The position numbers and the translations under genes are program-made. From Streptomyces cellostaticus (GTDB lineage: Bacteria; Actinomycetota; Actinomycetes; Streptomycetales; Streptomycetaceae), in assembly GCF_023630175.1 (NCBI RefSeq), contig NZ_JALLIN010000004.1:62001-126000 (forward strand): a DNA stretch of 64,000 bases, given 5' to 3'. The notes under the pieces are model-generated. The model did not search any database. It worked only from the letters and a program-made list of their open reading frames with translations, and had not been told where the DNA came from. Position 1 is the stretch's first letter. Each line of letters begins with the position of its first letter. Positions 29,058-37,479 of the stretch are shown one piece after another.

Positions 29058-29309
29058 GGCACGCAGGCCCACCGCGCCGGCCGAAGGCACGGTCGCACCC
29101 AGTGGTGCGTCGAGCGGACCGGGCGGTACCCGACACCCTGTCCACCGGCGTCGCGGTCCACCCGCTCGCACGCGCGGCCCCGGACGGGGAGGTGTCCCGT
29201 CCAGGGCCGTACGAGCCGGCACCCGGCTCACGGACCGGGCGCCCGGCCGTCGCAGGTCCGGGCGCCAGGGGCCCGGGCCTGCGGCGGGGCCCTGCGCGTC
29301 CGCGGGACC

Positions 29310-30749
29310 CTACGCGTCGAGCGACGTCATCACGTGCTTGATCCGCGTGTAGTCCTCGAAGCCGTACGCGGAGAGGTCCTTGCCGTAGCCGGACTTCTTG
29401 AACCCGCCGTGCGGCATCTCGGCGACCAGCGGGATGTGGGTGTTGATCCACACGCAGCCGAAGTCGAGCTTCTTGGACATGCGCATCGCGCGGCCGTGGT
29501 CCTTGGTCCACACCGAGGAGGCGAGGGCGTACTCGACGCCGTTGGCCCACTCGACCGCCTGGTCCTCGTCCGCGAAGGACTGGACGGTGATGACGGGGCC
29601 GAAGACCTCGTTCTGGATGATCTCGTCGTCCTGCTTCAGGCCGGAGACGACGGTCGGGGCGAAGAAGTAGCCCTTGTCGCCGACCTGCTGGCCGCCGGCC
29701 TCCACCTTGGCGTGCGCGGGCAGCCGCTCGATGAAGCCGGCGACCTGCTTGAGCTGGTTGGGGTTGTTCAGCGGGCCGAAGAGCACGTCCTCGTCGTCCG
29801 GCTGCCCGGTCTTGGTCTCGGCGGCGGCCTTGGCCAGCGCGGAGACGAACTCGTCGTGGATGGACTCGTGGACCAGCACGCGGGTCGCGGCCGTGCAGTC
29901 CTGGCCGGCGTTGAAGAAGCCCGCCACGGAGATGTCCTCGACGGCCTTGGCGATGTCGGTGTCCTCGAAGACCACGACCGGGGCCTTGCCGCCCAGCTCG
30001 AGGTGGACCCGCTTGACGTCCTTCGAGGCGGACTCGGCGACGGAGATGCCGGCCCGGACGGACCCGGTGATGGAGGCCATCGCCGGGGTCGGGTGCTCGA
30101 CCATCAGGCGGCCGGAGTCACGGTCGCCGCAGATGACGTTGAAGACGCCCTTGGGCAGGATCGAGCCGAGGATCTCGGCGATCAGCACGGTCGAGGCGGG
30201 GGTGGTGTCCGAGGGCTTCAGCACGACCGTGTTGCCCGCGGCGATGGCCGGGGCGAACTTCCACACGGCCATCATCATCGGGTAGTTCCACGGGGCCACC
30301 TGGGCGCAGACGCCCACCGGCTCGCGACGGACGATCGACGTCAGCCCGTCCATGTACTCGCCGGCCGAGCGGCCCTCGAGCAGCCGGGCCGCACCCGCGA
30401 AGAAGCGGATCTGGTCGACCATCGGCGGGATCTCCTCGGAGCGGGTCAGCCCGGTGGGCTTGCCCGTGTTCTCCACCTCGGCCGCGATCAGGTCCTCGGC
30501 GCGCTCCTCGAAGGCGTCGGCGATCTTCAGCAGGGCCTTCTGGCGCTCCGCGGGGGTGGTGTCGCGCCAGGCCGGGAACGCCGCGGCGGCGGCGGCCATC
30601 GCGGCGTCCACGTCCGCCTGGCCGGACAGCGGCGCGGTCGCGTACGCCTCGCCCGTCGCGGGGTTGACCACCTCGGTGGTCCGTCCGTCGGCGGCGTCCC
30701 GGAACTCACCGTCGATGTAGTTGCGCAGACGACGCAGCTCGGTGCTCAC
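29310..30749 (-). CDS. Aldehyde dehydrogenase, probable gamma-aminobutyraldehyde type (second copy)
   Basis: The 479-residue enzyme shows QVAPWNYPMMM, LELGGKAP and catalytic Cys in NAGQDC, then CVWINTHIPLVAEMPHGG, the same subgroup as the 20240-21784 enzyme. The GTG at 30749 is the best start; upstream frame has no family similarity. It is divergent from the Lrp/AsnC gene and the aminotransferase at 31479, whose product would supply its aldehyde substrate. It likely oxidises 4-aminobutanal or a related aldehyde from diamine transamination. Confidence 0.92.
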   Translation of the reverse strand: MSTELRRLRNYIDGEFRDAADGRTTEVVNPATGEAYATAPLSGQADVDAAMAAAAAAFPAWRDTTPAERQKALLKIADAFEERAEDLIAAEVENTGKPTGLTRSEEIPPMVDQIRFFAGAARLLEGRSAGEYMDGLTSIVRREPVGVCAQVAPWNYPMMMAVWKFAPAIAAGNTVVLKPSDTTPASTVLIAEILGSILPKGVFNVICGDRDSGRLMVEHPTPAMASITGSVRAGISVAESASKDVKRVHLELGGKAPVVVFEDTDIAKAVEDISVAGFFNAGQDCTAATRVLVHESIHDEFVSALAKAAAETKTGQPDDEDVLFGPLNNPNQLKQVAGFIERLPAHAKVEAGGQQVGDKGYFFAPTVVSGLKQDDEIIQNEVFGPVITVQSFADEDQAVEWANGVEYALASSVWTKDHGRAMRMSKKLDFGCVWINTHIPLVAEMPHGGFKKSGYGKDLSAYGFEDYTRIKHVMTSLDA

Positions 30750-30889
30750 TGCCGGCCTCCTGATCTGGTTCGAGGGTTCGAGCTGTCCAGCCCGGCCAGC
30801 CGCTCCGGCTGTCCGAAGACTGAGACACCCCACCCTAATCGGCGCGGCCACGTTTTCAACACCCCCGTCGCCATTGGTTCTGCGAAATC

Positions 30890-30938
30890 CGCAAGGTTCA
30901 GACGTGTAAACAACGAATTTCATCGCCGCAACCTTGCG
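30890..30938. promoter_or_regulatory. Operator-like inverted repeat in the divergent aldehyde dehydrogenase / Lrp promoter
   Basis: The arms CGCAAGGTT (30890-30898) and AACCTTGCG (30930-30938) are perfectly complementary with a 31-nt AT-rich spacer. A smaller overlapping dyad, TGCG-5-CGCA, lies at 30881-30893. The site sits between two divergent starts (30749 and about 30955) next to an Lrp/AsnC gene, which commonly controls itself and its divergent neighbour. The right arm ends just before the regulator start. Confidence 0.55.
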
Positions 30939-30954
30939 AAACTATCGAGACGTC

Positions 30955-31476
30955 GTGCAGAGTGAGGTCGTGGCCAGTCGAAGCGCAGACCAGAGGGACT
31001 CGCCCCGCGAGTCCAGGAACGGCAACAGCCCCCAGCTTGACGCCGTCTCCCTCGCCATCATCCAGCAGCTCCAGGAGGACGGCCGCCGGCCGTACGCCGC
31101 GATCGGCAAGGCCGTCGGCCTCTCCGAGGCGGCCGTGCGCCAGCGCGTCCAGAAGCTGCTGGACCAGGGCGTGATGCAGATCGTCGCCGTCACGGACCCG
31201 CTCACCGTGGGCTTCCGCAGGCAGGCGATGGTCGGGATCAACGTCGAGGGCGATGTCGAGTCGATCGCGGACGCGCTGACCGGCATGTCGGAGGTCGAGT
31301 ACGTGGTGATGGCCGCGGGCTCGTTCGACATCCTCGCCGAGATCGTCTGCGAGGACGACGACCACCTGCTGGACGTCATCAACAAACGCGTCCGGGCGCT
31401 GCCCGGCGTGCGCTCCACCGAGAGCTTCGTCTACCTGAAGCTCAAGAAGCAGACCTACATGTGGGGAACCCGATAA
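30955..31476 (+). CDS. Lrp/AsnC-family transcriptional regulator
   Basis: The product (about 173 residues) has an N-terminal helix-turn-helix (LDAVSLAIIQQLQEDGRRPYA... VGLSEAAVRQRVQKL, residues about 30-70) and a C-terminal RAM ligand-binding domain (AMVGINVEG to VYLKLKKQTYMW). The start is uncertain: GTG at 30955 is used, with GTG 30970 and TTG 30934 as alternatives. It is 2 bp upstream of the aminotransferase and divergent from an aldehyde dehydrogenase, so it probably senses an amine or amino acid and controls both. Confidence 0.87.
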   Translation: MQSEVVASRSADQRDSPRESRNGNSPQLDAVSLAIIQQLQEDGRRPYAAIGKAVGLSEAAVRQRVQKLLDQGVMQIVAVTDPLTVGFRRQAMVGINVEGDVESIADALTGMSEVEYVVMAAGSFDILAEIVCEDDDHLLDVINKRVRALPGVRSTESFVYLKLKKQTYMWGTR

Positions 31477-31478
31477 CC

Positions 31479-32843
31479 GTGACCGAGAAGGACCTCAGCC
31501 GCACCGCGTACGACCACCTGTGGATGCACTTCACCCGCATGTCCTCGTACGAGAACTCCCCCGTCCCGACCATCGTCCGGGGCGAGGGCACCTACATCTA
31601 CGACGACAAGGGCAAGCGCTACCTCGACGGTCTCGCGGGCCTGTTCGTGGTCCAGGCCGGTCACGGCCGCACGGAGCTCGCCGAGACCGCCTTCAAGCAG
31701 GCCCAGGAGCTGGCCTTCTTCCCGGTGTGGTCCTACGCCCACCCCAAGGCCGTCGAGCTGGCCGAGCGCCTGGCCCACCACGCCCCGGGCGACCTGAACA
31801 AGGTCTTCTTCACCACCGGCGGCGGCGAGGCCGTCGAGACCGCCTGGAAGCTCGCGAAGCAGTACTTCAAGCTGACCGGCAAGCCGACCAAGTACAAGGT
31901 CATCTCCCGCGCCGTCGCCTACCACGGCACTCCGCAGGGCGCCCTGTCCATCACCGGCCTGCCCGGCCTGAAGGCCCCCTTCGAGCCGCTGGTGCCCGGC
32001 GCGCACAAGGTCCCGAACACCAACATCTACCGCGCGCCGATCTTCGGTGAAGACCCGGAGGCCTTCGGCCGCTGGGCCGCCGACCAGATCGAGCAGCAGA
32101 TCCTCTTCGAGGGCCCGGACACGGTCGCCGCGGTCTTCCTGGAGCCGGTGCAGAACGCCGGCGGCTGCTTCCCGCCCCCGCCGGGCTACTTCCAGCGCGT
32201 GCGCGAGATCTGCGACAAGTACGACGTGCTGCTCGTGTCGGACGAGGTCATCTGCGCCTTCGGCCGCCTGGGCACGATGTTCGCCTGCGACAAGTTCGGC
32301 TACGTCCCGGACATGATCACCTGCGCCAAGGGCATGACCTCGGGCTACTCCCCGATCGGCGCCTGCATCGTCTCCGACCGCCTCGCCGAGCCGTTCTACA
32401 AGGGCGACAACACCTTCCTGCACGGCTACACCTTCGGCGGCCACCCGGTGTCGGCCGCGGTGGGCCTGGCCAACCTCGACCTGTTCGAGCGCGAGGGCCT
32501 GAACCAGCACGTGCTGGACAACGAGGGCGCCTTCCTGCAGACCCTGCAGAAGCTGCACGACCTGCCGATCGTCGGCGACATCCGCGGCAACGGCTTCTTC
32601 TACGGCATCGAACTGGTGAAGGACAAGAACACCAAGGAGTCCTTCAACGACGAGGAGACCGAGCGCGTCCTGTACGGCTTCCTGTCCAAGGCGCTGTTCG
32701 ACAACGGGCTGTACTGCCGCGCCGACGACCGCGGCGACCCGGTCATCCAGCTCGCCCCGCCGCTGATCTCCAACCAGGAGACGTTCGACGAGATCGAGCA
32801 GATCCTGCGCGCCACCCTCACGGAGGCGTGGACGAAGCTCTGA
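31479..32843 (+). CDS. Class III PLP aminotransferase, probable diamine/polyamine aminotransferase
   Basis: The 454-residue enzyme carries the omega-transaminase pattern: MSSYENSPVPTIVRGEG, TTGGGEAVETAWK, SDEVICAFGRLG with the PLP aspartate, and the Schiff-base lysine in CAKGMTSGYSPIGA. The GTG at 31479 lies 2 bp after the Lrp stop with GGGGAA as ribosome site; an upstream GTG at 31461 is open too. With the divergent aldehyde dehydrogenase it would convert a diamine such as putrescine or cadaverine via the aminoaldehyde to the acid. Beta-alanine or taurine transamination is an alternative. Confidence 0.88.
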   Translation: MTEKDLSRTAYDHLWMHFTRMSSYENSPVPTIVRGEGTYIYDDKGKRYLDGLAGLFVVQAGHGRTELAETAFKQAQELAFFPVWSYAHPKAVELAERLAHHAPGDLNKVFFTTGGGEAVETAWKLAKQYFKLTGKPTKYKVISRAVAYHGTPQGALSITGLPGLKAPFEPLVPGAHKVPNTNIYRAPIFGEDPEAFGRWAADQIEQQILFEGPDTVAAVFLEPVQNAGGCFPPPPGYFQRVREICDKYDVLLVSDEVICAFGRLGTMFACDKFGYVPDMITCAKGMTSGYSPIGACIVSDRLAEPFYKGDNTFLHGYTFGGHPVSAAVGLANLDLFEREGLNQHVLDNEGAFLQTLQKLHDLPIVGDIRGNGFFYGIELVKDKNTKESFNDEETERVLYGFLSKALFDNGLYCRADDRGDPVIQLAPPLISNQETFDEIEQILRATLTEAWTKL

Positions 32844-32861
32844 GCCTCCGGCGCGAACCCG

Positions 32862-32881
32862 GATCATCCGACCGGATGATC
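32862..32881. terminator. Inverted repeat after the aminotransferase gene
   Basis: GATCATCCG (32862-32870) and CGGATGATC (32873-32881) form a perfect 9-bp dyad with a 2-bp centre, 19 bp past the stop. It may end the transcript or be an operator for the following ABC genes. The short spacer favours a protein site. Confidence 0.45.
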
Positions 32882-33051
32882 AGCACCGGCCCCGGTGTCG
32901 CCCGTTCGAGTGAGAACGGCGGCCCGGGGCCGTGTGCTGTCCGGGCTCCCACGGAGGGCTGCCTAGCGTGCAGTGACCGATCGGCCCTGCCTTCGTTCAC
33001 CCGGACGAGCGATCAGGCACGGGAAAACGGATCAGAACCGAGGTGTACGCC

Positions 33052-33792
33052 ATGGAGGCCCCGCCGGACAACGACGTGCTCTGGGCACGCACCCTGCACT
33101 TCAGGCACCCGGACGGCTCCCCCGGCCTCGCCGGGGTCTCGCTCGGCGTGCGGGTGGGCGAGATCCTCGCCGTCGCCGGCCCTCGCGGCAGCGGCAAGAC
33201 GACCCTGCTGCACTGCCTGTCCGGACTCCTCCCGGTGCGTGACGGCGAGGTCTGGTTCAACAGCTCGCCCGTGCACACCATGGGCCCGACGGCCCGCGAG
33301 CGGCTGCGGCGCGACCACTTCGGCTGGATCGAACCGGCGCCGGTGCTGGTGCCGGAACTGAACGTCTGGGAGAACACCGCCCTGCCCCTGCTGCTGCGCG
33401 GCATCGGCCGCCGGCGCGCCAAGGTGGCCGCCCTGGAGTGGCTGGAGCGCCTCGACGCCGGCGAACACGCGCGCAGGCACCCGCGGGAGTTGCAGCAGGC
33501 CGAGCGCCAGCGTGTGGCCATCGCCCGCGCGCTCGCCCCGGGGCCCACGGTCCTGTTCGCGGACGAGCCGACGGCCCCGCTGCACCACGGCGACCGGGCG
33601 CATGTGCTGCGCACCCTCACCACGGCGGCCCGCTCGCACGGCATCACGGTCGTCCTCGCCACGCACGACGCCCGGACCGCCGCGCTCGCCGACCGCACCG
33701 TCTCCCTGCTGGACGGGCGGCGGGTACGGACCCTGCCGCTGCCGGAAGCCGCAGAGACGGAAGGCCGGGCCGCGTGCTCGCTCTCCGTCTGA
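33052..33792 (+). CDS. ABC transporter ATP-binding protein with degenerate signature
   Basis: The 246-residue protein aligns with MacB/LolD-type exporter ATPases. Walker A GPRGSGKT is at residues 43-50, Walker B VLFADEP at 167-173 and the H-loop His at 205. The Q-loop glutamine is missing (WIEPAPVL where FVFQSFNL is usual), and the signature LSGGQ is replaced by LQQAERQ at 147-153. ATP hydrolysis may thus be weak or regulated. ATG 33052 is preceded by GAGG at a good distance. The stop overlaps the next gene by 19 bp, pairing it with that membrane protein. Confidence 0.85.
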   Translation: MEAPPDNDVLWARTLHFRHPDGSPGLAGVSLGVRVGEILAVAGPRGSGKTTLLHCLSGLLPVRDGEVWFNSSPVHTMGPTARERLRRDHFGWIEPAPVLVPELNVWENTALPLLLRGIGRRRAKVAALEWLERLDAGEHARRHPRELQQAERQRVAIARALAPGPTVLFADEPTAPLHHGDRAHVLRTLTTAARSHGITVVLATHDARTAALADRTVSLLDGRRVRTLPLPEAAETEGRAACSLSV

Positions 33793-35135
33793 CCCGCGCG
33801 GCCCGGCCCGCCGTCCAGGTGCGCCGGCTGCTGGTGGCCGCGGCCTCGGCGGGCACCGGCTTCCTCCTGCTGTCCTGCCTCGGCTACGCACTGGCCCACC
33901 CCGGGGCGCCGGGCACGGCGGTGCCCCGGCTGGTCTGGTGCGTGGCGCCGCTCGCGGCCACGGTGTACTTCGCGCTCGCCGTGGCCCGCACGGATCCCGG
34001 CACCAGGCCGCGTCCGGGTCTGTCGGCCGTGGGGCTCGGCCCGGCGCGGCTGATGGCGGTCTCGGTCCTGACCACCGTGCTGTCCTGCGGCCTGGGGTCG
34101 CTGCTGGCCCTGATGCTCTTCCTGCAGCTGCGCGGCGATCTGGCGGGCACACCGCTCGACGGGGCCGCGGCCCGGTTCCTGGCCACGGACCAGCCCCTGC
34201 CGCTGCCCGCGGCGCTGACCCTGCTGACCCCGGTCCCGGCGCTCGCCGCCGCGACGGTCGCGGTCGCCCTGCGCCCCCGGGACCCGCGCCCGCCGGCCGG
34301 CCCCCCGCGCTCCCCCGGCCGCCCCGGCGCGTACGGCCACCCGGCGCCCCGGGAGACGTTCGGGGCGTACGGACGGTTCGGGGTGCGGCCGCGCACGCCC
34401 GCGGCGGCGAGGCAGGCCGCCGTACCGCCTCCGTCCCCCGGCGCCACCGCGACGACGGTCGACGAGCCCGACGAGAACGGGACGGGGGTCCTGGAAGCCG
34501 ACGAGGCCGGCGCCCCCGGCCGCCTGCCCTCCCCGGCCGCCACCCCCGCCGGTCTCCCCTGGGGCATCGCGGCGGTCGCCGCCGGGCTCGCCGTACAGGC
34601 CTACTCCGGCCGGCCCGCCACCGGCCCGGCCCTCACCCATCTGCCCGCCGGGGCCACGGCCGTCCTGGCGGGCTGGGTCCTCACCGCCGCCGGGCTGGTG
34701 CTGGCCGCCCCCGGCCTCACCCACCTCTGCGGACGCCTGCTGCAGTCCGTCCGCCCCGGAGCACTCCGGCTGCTGGCCGGCCGCGCGCTCATGGCGGAGG
34801 CCCCCCGGATCGGCCGGCCGCTCGGCGTGGCCTGCGCGGCCGCCGCGGCCACGTACGCCATGACCGTCCTGTACGAGGGTCCGGCCACGTCCCGCGGCCC
34901 GCTCGCCGCGCTCGGCGCGCTCGTGGTCACCGGCTCCACCGCGGCGACCCTGCTGACGGCGGCCGTCGAGGCCCGCCAGTGCCGGGCCGAGACCACCGCG
35001 GCCCTGCTCCGGCTCGGCGCCCCGGCGGGCATGCTGCGCACCGCCGCCGTCCTGCGCGCGGTCGCCCTGCTGGCGCTGTTCGGGCCGCTCACCCTGGCGC
35101 TCGCCCATCTCGCGGCCCTGGCGTCGGCCCGCTGA
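33774..35135 (+). CDS. Multi-pass membrane protein, ABC permease partner
   Basis: The 453-residue protein begins at a GTG inside the end of the ATPase gene. It has several hydrophobic segments in two blocks (residues about 20-170 and 265-450), separated by a polar Pro/Gly/Ala-rich loop of about 100 residues. Clear MacB/FtsX motifs were not recognised, but the tight overlap with an ATPase gene argues for a permease. The substrate is unknown. The last segments (LRTAAVLRAVALLALFGPLTLALAHLAAL) are strongly hydrophobic. Confidence 0.75.
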   Translation: MLALRLTRAARPAVQVRRLLVAAASAGTGFLLLSCLGYALAHPGAPGTAVPRLVWCVAPLAATVYFALAVARTDPGTRPRPGLSAVGLGPARLMAVSVLTTVLSCGLGSLLALMLFLQLRGDLAGTPLDGAAARFLATDQPLPLPAALTLLTPVPALAAATVAVALRPRDPRPPAGPPRSPGRPGAYGHPAPRETFGAYGRFGVRPRTPAAARQAAVPPPSPGATATTVDEPDENGTGVLEADEAGAPGRLPSPAATPAGLPWGIAAVAAGLAVQAYSGRPATGPALTHLPAGATAVLAGWVLTAAGLVLAAPGLTHLCGRLLQSVRPGALRLLAGRALMAEAPRIGRPLGVACAAAAATYAMTVLYEGPATSRGPLAALGALVVTGSTAATLLTAAVEARQCRAETTAALLRLGAPAGMLRTAAVLRAVALLALFGPLTLALAHLAALASAR

Positions 35136-35204
35136 GACCGGCCCTCGAACCGCCACGCCCCCGATCCGGGGCCGGACGGATGCACTCCTCCAGGGCCCAC
35201 GGAG

Positions 35205-35285
35205 GGGTCGTCCTCGTCCCGTGCGTATGCGGGCGACCCGACAACGCGGCGAGGCGCCGCAGCCGTCGTCGTGCGCCCGCCGGGG
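35205..35285. repeat. Dispersed 81-bp intergenic repeat, copy B
   Basis: This copy matches 24916-24996 at 72 of 81 positions. It lies between the ABC permease stop and the GTG start of the LOG-family gene, ending 28 bp before that start, so it may contribute to the promoter or leader. Confidence 0.85.
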
Positions 35286-35313
35286 TCCACCGGACAGCCC
35301 TTAGCCTGAGCGG

Positions 35314-36441
35314 GTGGATCAGATACCCGCCCAGCCGAACCGCGCCGCCCGCGACCGTGAGATCGAGTCCCTCGCCGAGTTCGACGAGGTGGTCACCGCA
35401 CACGGCTCGCTCGCCCGATTCCGCCTGCAGGCCGTCGATCTGACGGAACGCACGAAAGAGCTGCTCACCGTCGACACCGCGGACGCCGTCTTCCTCGGCT
35501 GCCCGATGGACCCGGAGGCCGCCGCGCACGTGCGCTCGGCAGGCGCCCTGGTCTTCCCGCCGATACCCGGACTCCCCTTCGATCCGTACCGCGGTTTCGC
35601 CTACACACCCGGCGAGTTGTTCGAGTCGCTCGACGAGGGCTACGAGGCGACGCCCGACGCACGGGCCTACGCCTGGTCCCGGCGCACCAAGTCGGACGGC
35701 GACGTCTTCGCCTCGATGCTGCGCGCGATCCACGACGACTCGGTCTCCGACGCCCTGGACGAACTCCTCTCCGGCGCCCGGGTGGTGGGCGTCATGGGCG
35801 GGCACGCGTTGGCCCGCGGCACCACCGGGTACGCGGGCGCGGCCCGGCTGGGCCGCGAGCTGACCCGCGCCGGGTTCACCGTCGCCACGGGCGGCGGGCC
35901 GGGCGCGATGGAGGCGGCGAACCTCGGCGCGTACGCCGCGCCCTTCGCCGACACGATGCTCGAGGAGGCGCTCCTGCTCCTGGCCAAGGAGCCGTCCTTC
36001 CGGCCGTCGGTCACCGACTGGGCGCGCGCCGCCTTCGAGGTACGCGAACGCTGGCCCGGCGGCGGGGAGTCGGTGGGCGTCCCCACCTGGTTCTACGGCC
36101 ACGAGCCGCCGAACGCCTTCGCCGCGCACATCGCGAAGTACTTCACCAACGCCATCCGCGAGGACGGGCTGCTGGCCCGCTCGACCGCCGGGGTGGTGTT
36201 CCTGCCGGGCGCCGCCGGGACCGTACAGGAGATCTTCGACGACGCGACGCCCAACTACTACGAGTCCCGGGGTGAGCCCACGCCCATGGTGCTCGTGGAC
36301 GAGGAGCACTGGACACGGCGGCTGCCCGCCTGGCCGCTGCTGCGGTCACTGGCCGAGGGCCGGTCAATGGAGTCCCGAATCAGCCTCGTTGACCGGATCG
36401 AGCAGGCCCCCGAGGCGCTGAAACGTCTCCGCGGGCAATAA
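35314..36441 (+). CDS. LOG-family Rossmann-fold protein
   Basis: The 375-residue protein has a C-terminal lysine-decarboxylase-like (LOG) domain with GGGPGAMEAAN near residue 193 and PGAAGTVQEIFDD near 295, a variant of the usual PGGxGTxxE. LOG enzymes remove ribose 5-phosphate from nucleotide monophosphates. The N-terminal 140 residues form an extra domain. The start is GTG at 35314. The altered PGG could change activity. It is followed by the promoter of the LAETG surface protein. Confidence 0.8.
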   Translation: MDQIPAQPNRAARDREIESLAEFDEVVTAHGSLARFRLQAVDLTERTKELLTVDTADAVFLGCPMDPEAAAHVRSAGALVFPPIPGLPFDPYRGFAYTPGELFESLDEGYEATPDARAYAWSRRTKSDGDVFASMLRAIHDDSVSDALDELLSGARVVGVMGGHALARGTTGYAGAARLGRELTRAGFTVATGGGPGAMEAANLGAYAAPFADTMLEEALLLLAKEPSFRPSVTDWARAAFEVRERWPGGGESVGVPTWFYGHEPPNAFAAHIAKYFTNAIREDGLLARSTAGVVFLPGAAGTVQEIFDDATPNYYESRGEPTPMVLVDEEHWTRRLPAWPLLRSLAEGRSMESRISLVDRIEQAPEALKRLRGQ

Positions 36442-36476
36442 GAAGGCAAAGCCAACGAGCTTTGCAGGCATATGCA

Positions 36477-36504
36477 TTGACACTTCTTATCGAACGCTTA
36501 TAGA
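36477..36504 (+). promoter_or_regulatory. Vegetative-type promoter for the LAETG protein gene
   Basis: TTGACA (36477-36482) and TATAGA (36499-36504) are separated by 16 bp in an AT-rich gap, a near-consensus housekeeping (HrdB-type) promoter. The expected leader to the GTG at 36601 is about 90 nt. Confidence 0.7.
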
Positions 36505-36600
36505 CCTGTGAGTCTCGTGGGGGTGCTGGGACCACAGCTCATCCGTGTTCCTCAACTCCTCCTCAACCCCCCGCAGTTATGCACTCTGTAAAGGACAAAC

Positions 36601-37299
36601 GTGCCCAAAACTCGCCGTAACGCACGTCGTTCCGTGCGCATCCTGGGTGTCGCCTCCGCCTCCGTCGCGCTGGCGCTCGGTGTCGCCGGCCAGGCACTCG
36701 CATGCAACATCAGTGAGTTCTCCGCCGAGGCCAAGTGCGATGGCGACAAGGGTGTCATCGTCGTCACCGACAAGGACCGCTCCGGCACCCCGGCCACCAT
36801 CACGGTGTTCCTGAAGACCGACGCCGGTGAGACGCCGGTCGGTGAGCCTCAGGTGGTCAAGGGTTCCCGCGAGGGCGCCATGGTGACCTTCCAGGAGGAC
36901 TGGAAGCCGGACGCGACGTACCGCATCCACGTCAAGACGGACCGGTTCAACGTCGACAAGGACATCGAGGGCGGGCTGACGACCCCGGCCACGGCCTGCA
37001 AGAAGGAGGAGTCCCCCTCCCCCAGCGCGCCGGACAGCCCGTCGTCGAGCCCGTCCCCCTCCGCGCCCGAGGAGTCCGAGTCCGCCACGCCGACCCCGTC
37101 GGCGTCGGAGAGCAGCACCGCCCCGGCGGGCACCTCGAACAACGCGCCGTCCCCGGCGGCCGGTGACTCGAACCTCGCCGAGACCGGTGCCAACTCCAAC
37201 ACCGGCATGATCGCCGGTGTCGCCGGCGCGCTGGTCGTCGTCGGCGGTGGCGCGGTCTTCTTCGGCATGCGCCGCCGTGGGGCGAAGAACGGCGGCTGA
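36601..37299 (+). CDS. LAETG-anchored (sortase substrate) cell-surface protein
   Basis: The 232-residue exported protein has a signal peptide (residues 1 to about 35, [14 protein letters not shown]), a beta-rich domain with two cysteines around [13 protein letters not shown] and one at TACKK, and a Ser/Pro/Glu-rich stalk of about 60 residues. It ends with LAETG followed by a hydrophobic helix and [10 protein letters not shown], the signal for class E sortase anchoring to peptidoglycan. Such proteins are conserved in streptomycetes, but the role of the ectodomain is unknown. The GTG start is downstream of a strong promoter. Confidence 0.9.
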   Translation: MPKTRRNARRSVRILGVASASVALALGVAGQALACNISEFSAEAKCDGDKGVIVVTDKDRSGTPATITVFLKTDAGETPVGEPQVVKGSREGAMVTFQEDWKPDATYRIHVKTDRFNVDKDIEGGLTTPATACKKEESPSPSAPDSPSSSPSPSAPEESESATPTPSASESSTAPAGTSNNAPSPAAGDSNLAETGANSNTGMIAGVAGALVVVGGGAVFFGMRRRGAKNGG

Positions 37300-37329
37300 C
37301 GCCCGACTTCGCACACCGCTCGTGCAACA

Positions 37330-37367
37330 CCGCGGCCCGTCCCCGTATCCCCGGGGGCGGGCCGCGG
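37330..37367. terminator. Strong hairpin between convergent LAETG and thiQ genes
   Basis: A 15-bp stem with one G-U pair (37330-37344 with 37353-37367) and an 8-nt loop lies 30 bp past the LAETG-protein stop. The thiQ gene converges from the right, so the structure can stop transcription in both directions. Confidence 0.85.
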
Positions 37368-37479
37368 TCGTGCGCGGCACAAGCCGGTCCGCTCGAGCCG
37401 GCGGTCCGGCACCGGGCACCCGGCCGGCGCTCGGGGACCGCGCGAGCGGCGCGACACCCCCGTTCCGGGCACCCGGTGA

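Noticed and set aside
36444..36476. Possible riboswitch upstream of the LAETG protein gene
   Set aside because: The leader after the promoter is short and shows no conserved aptamer motif.
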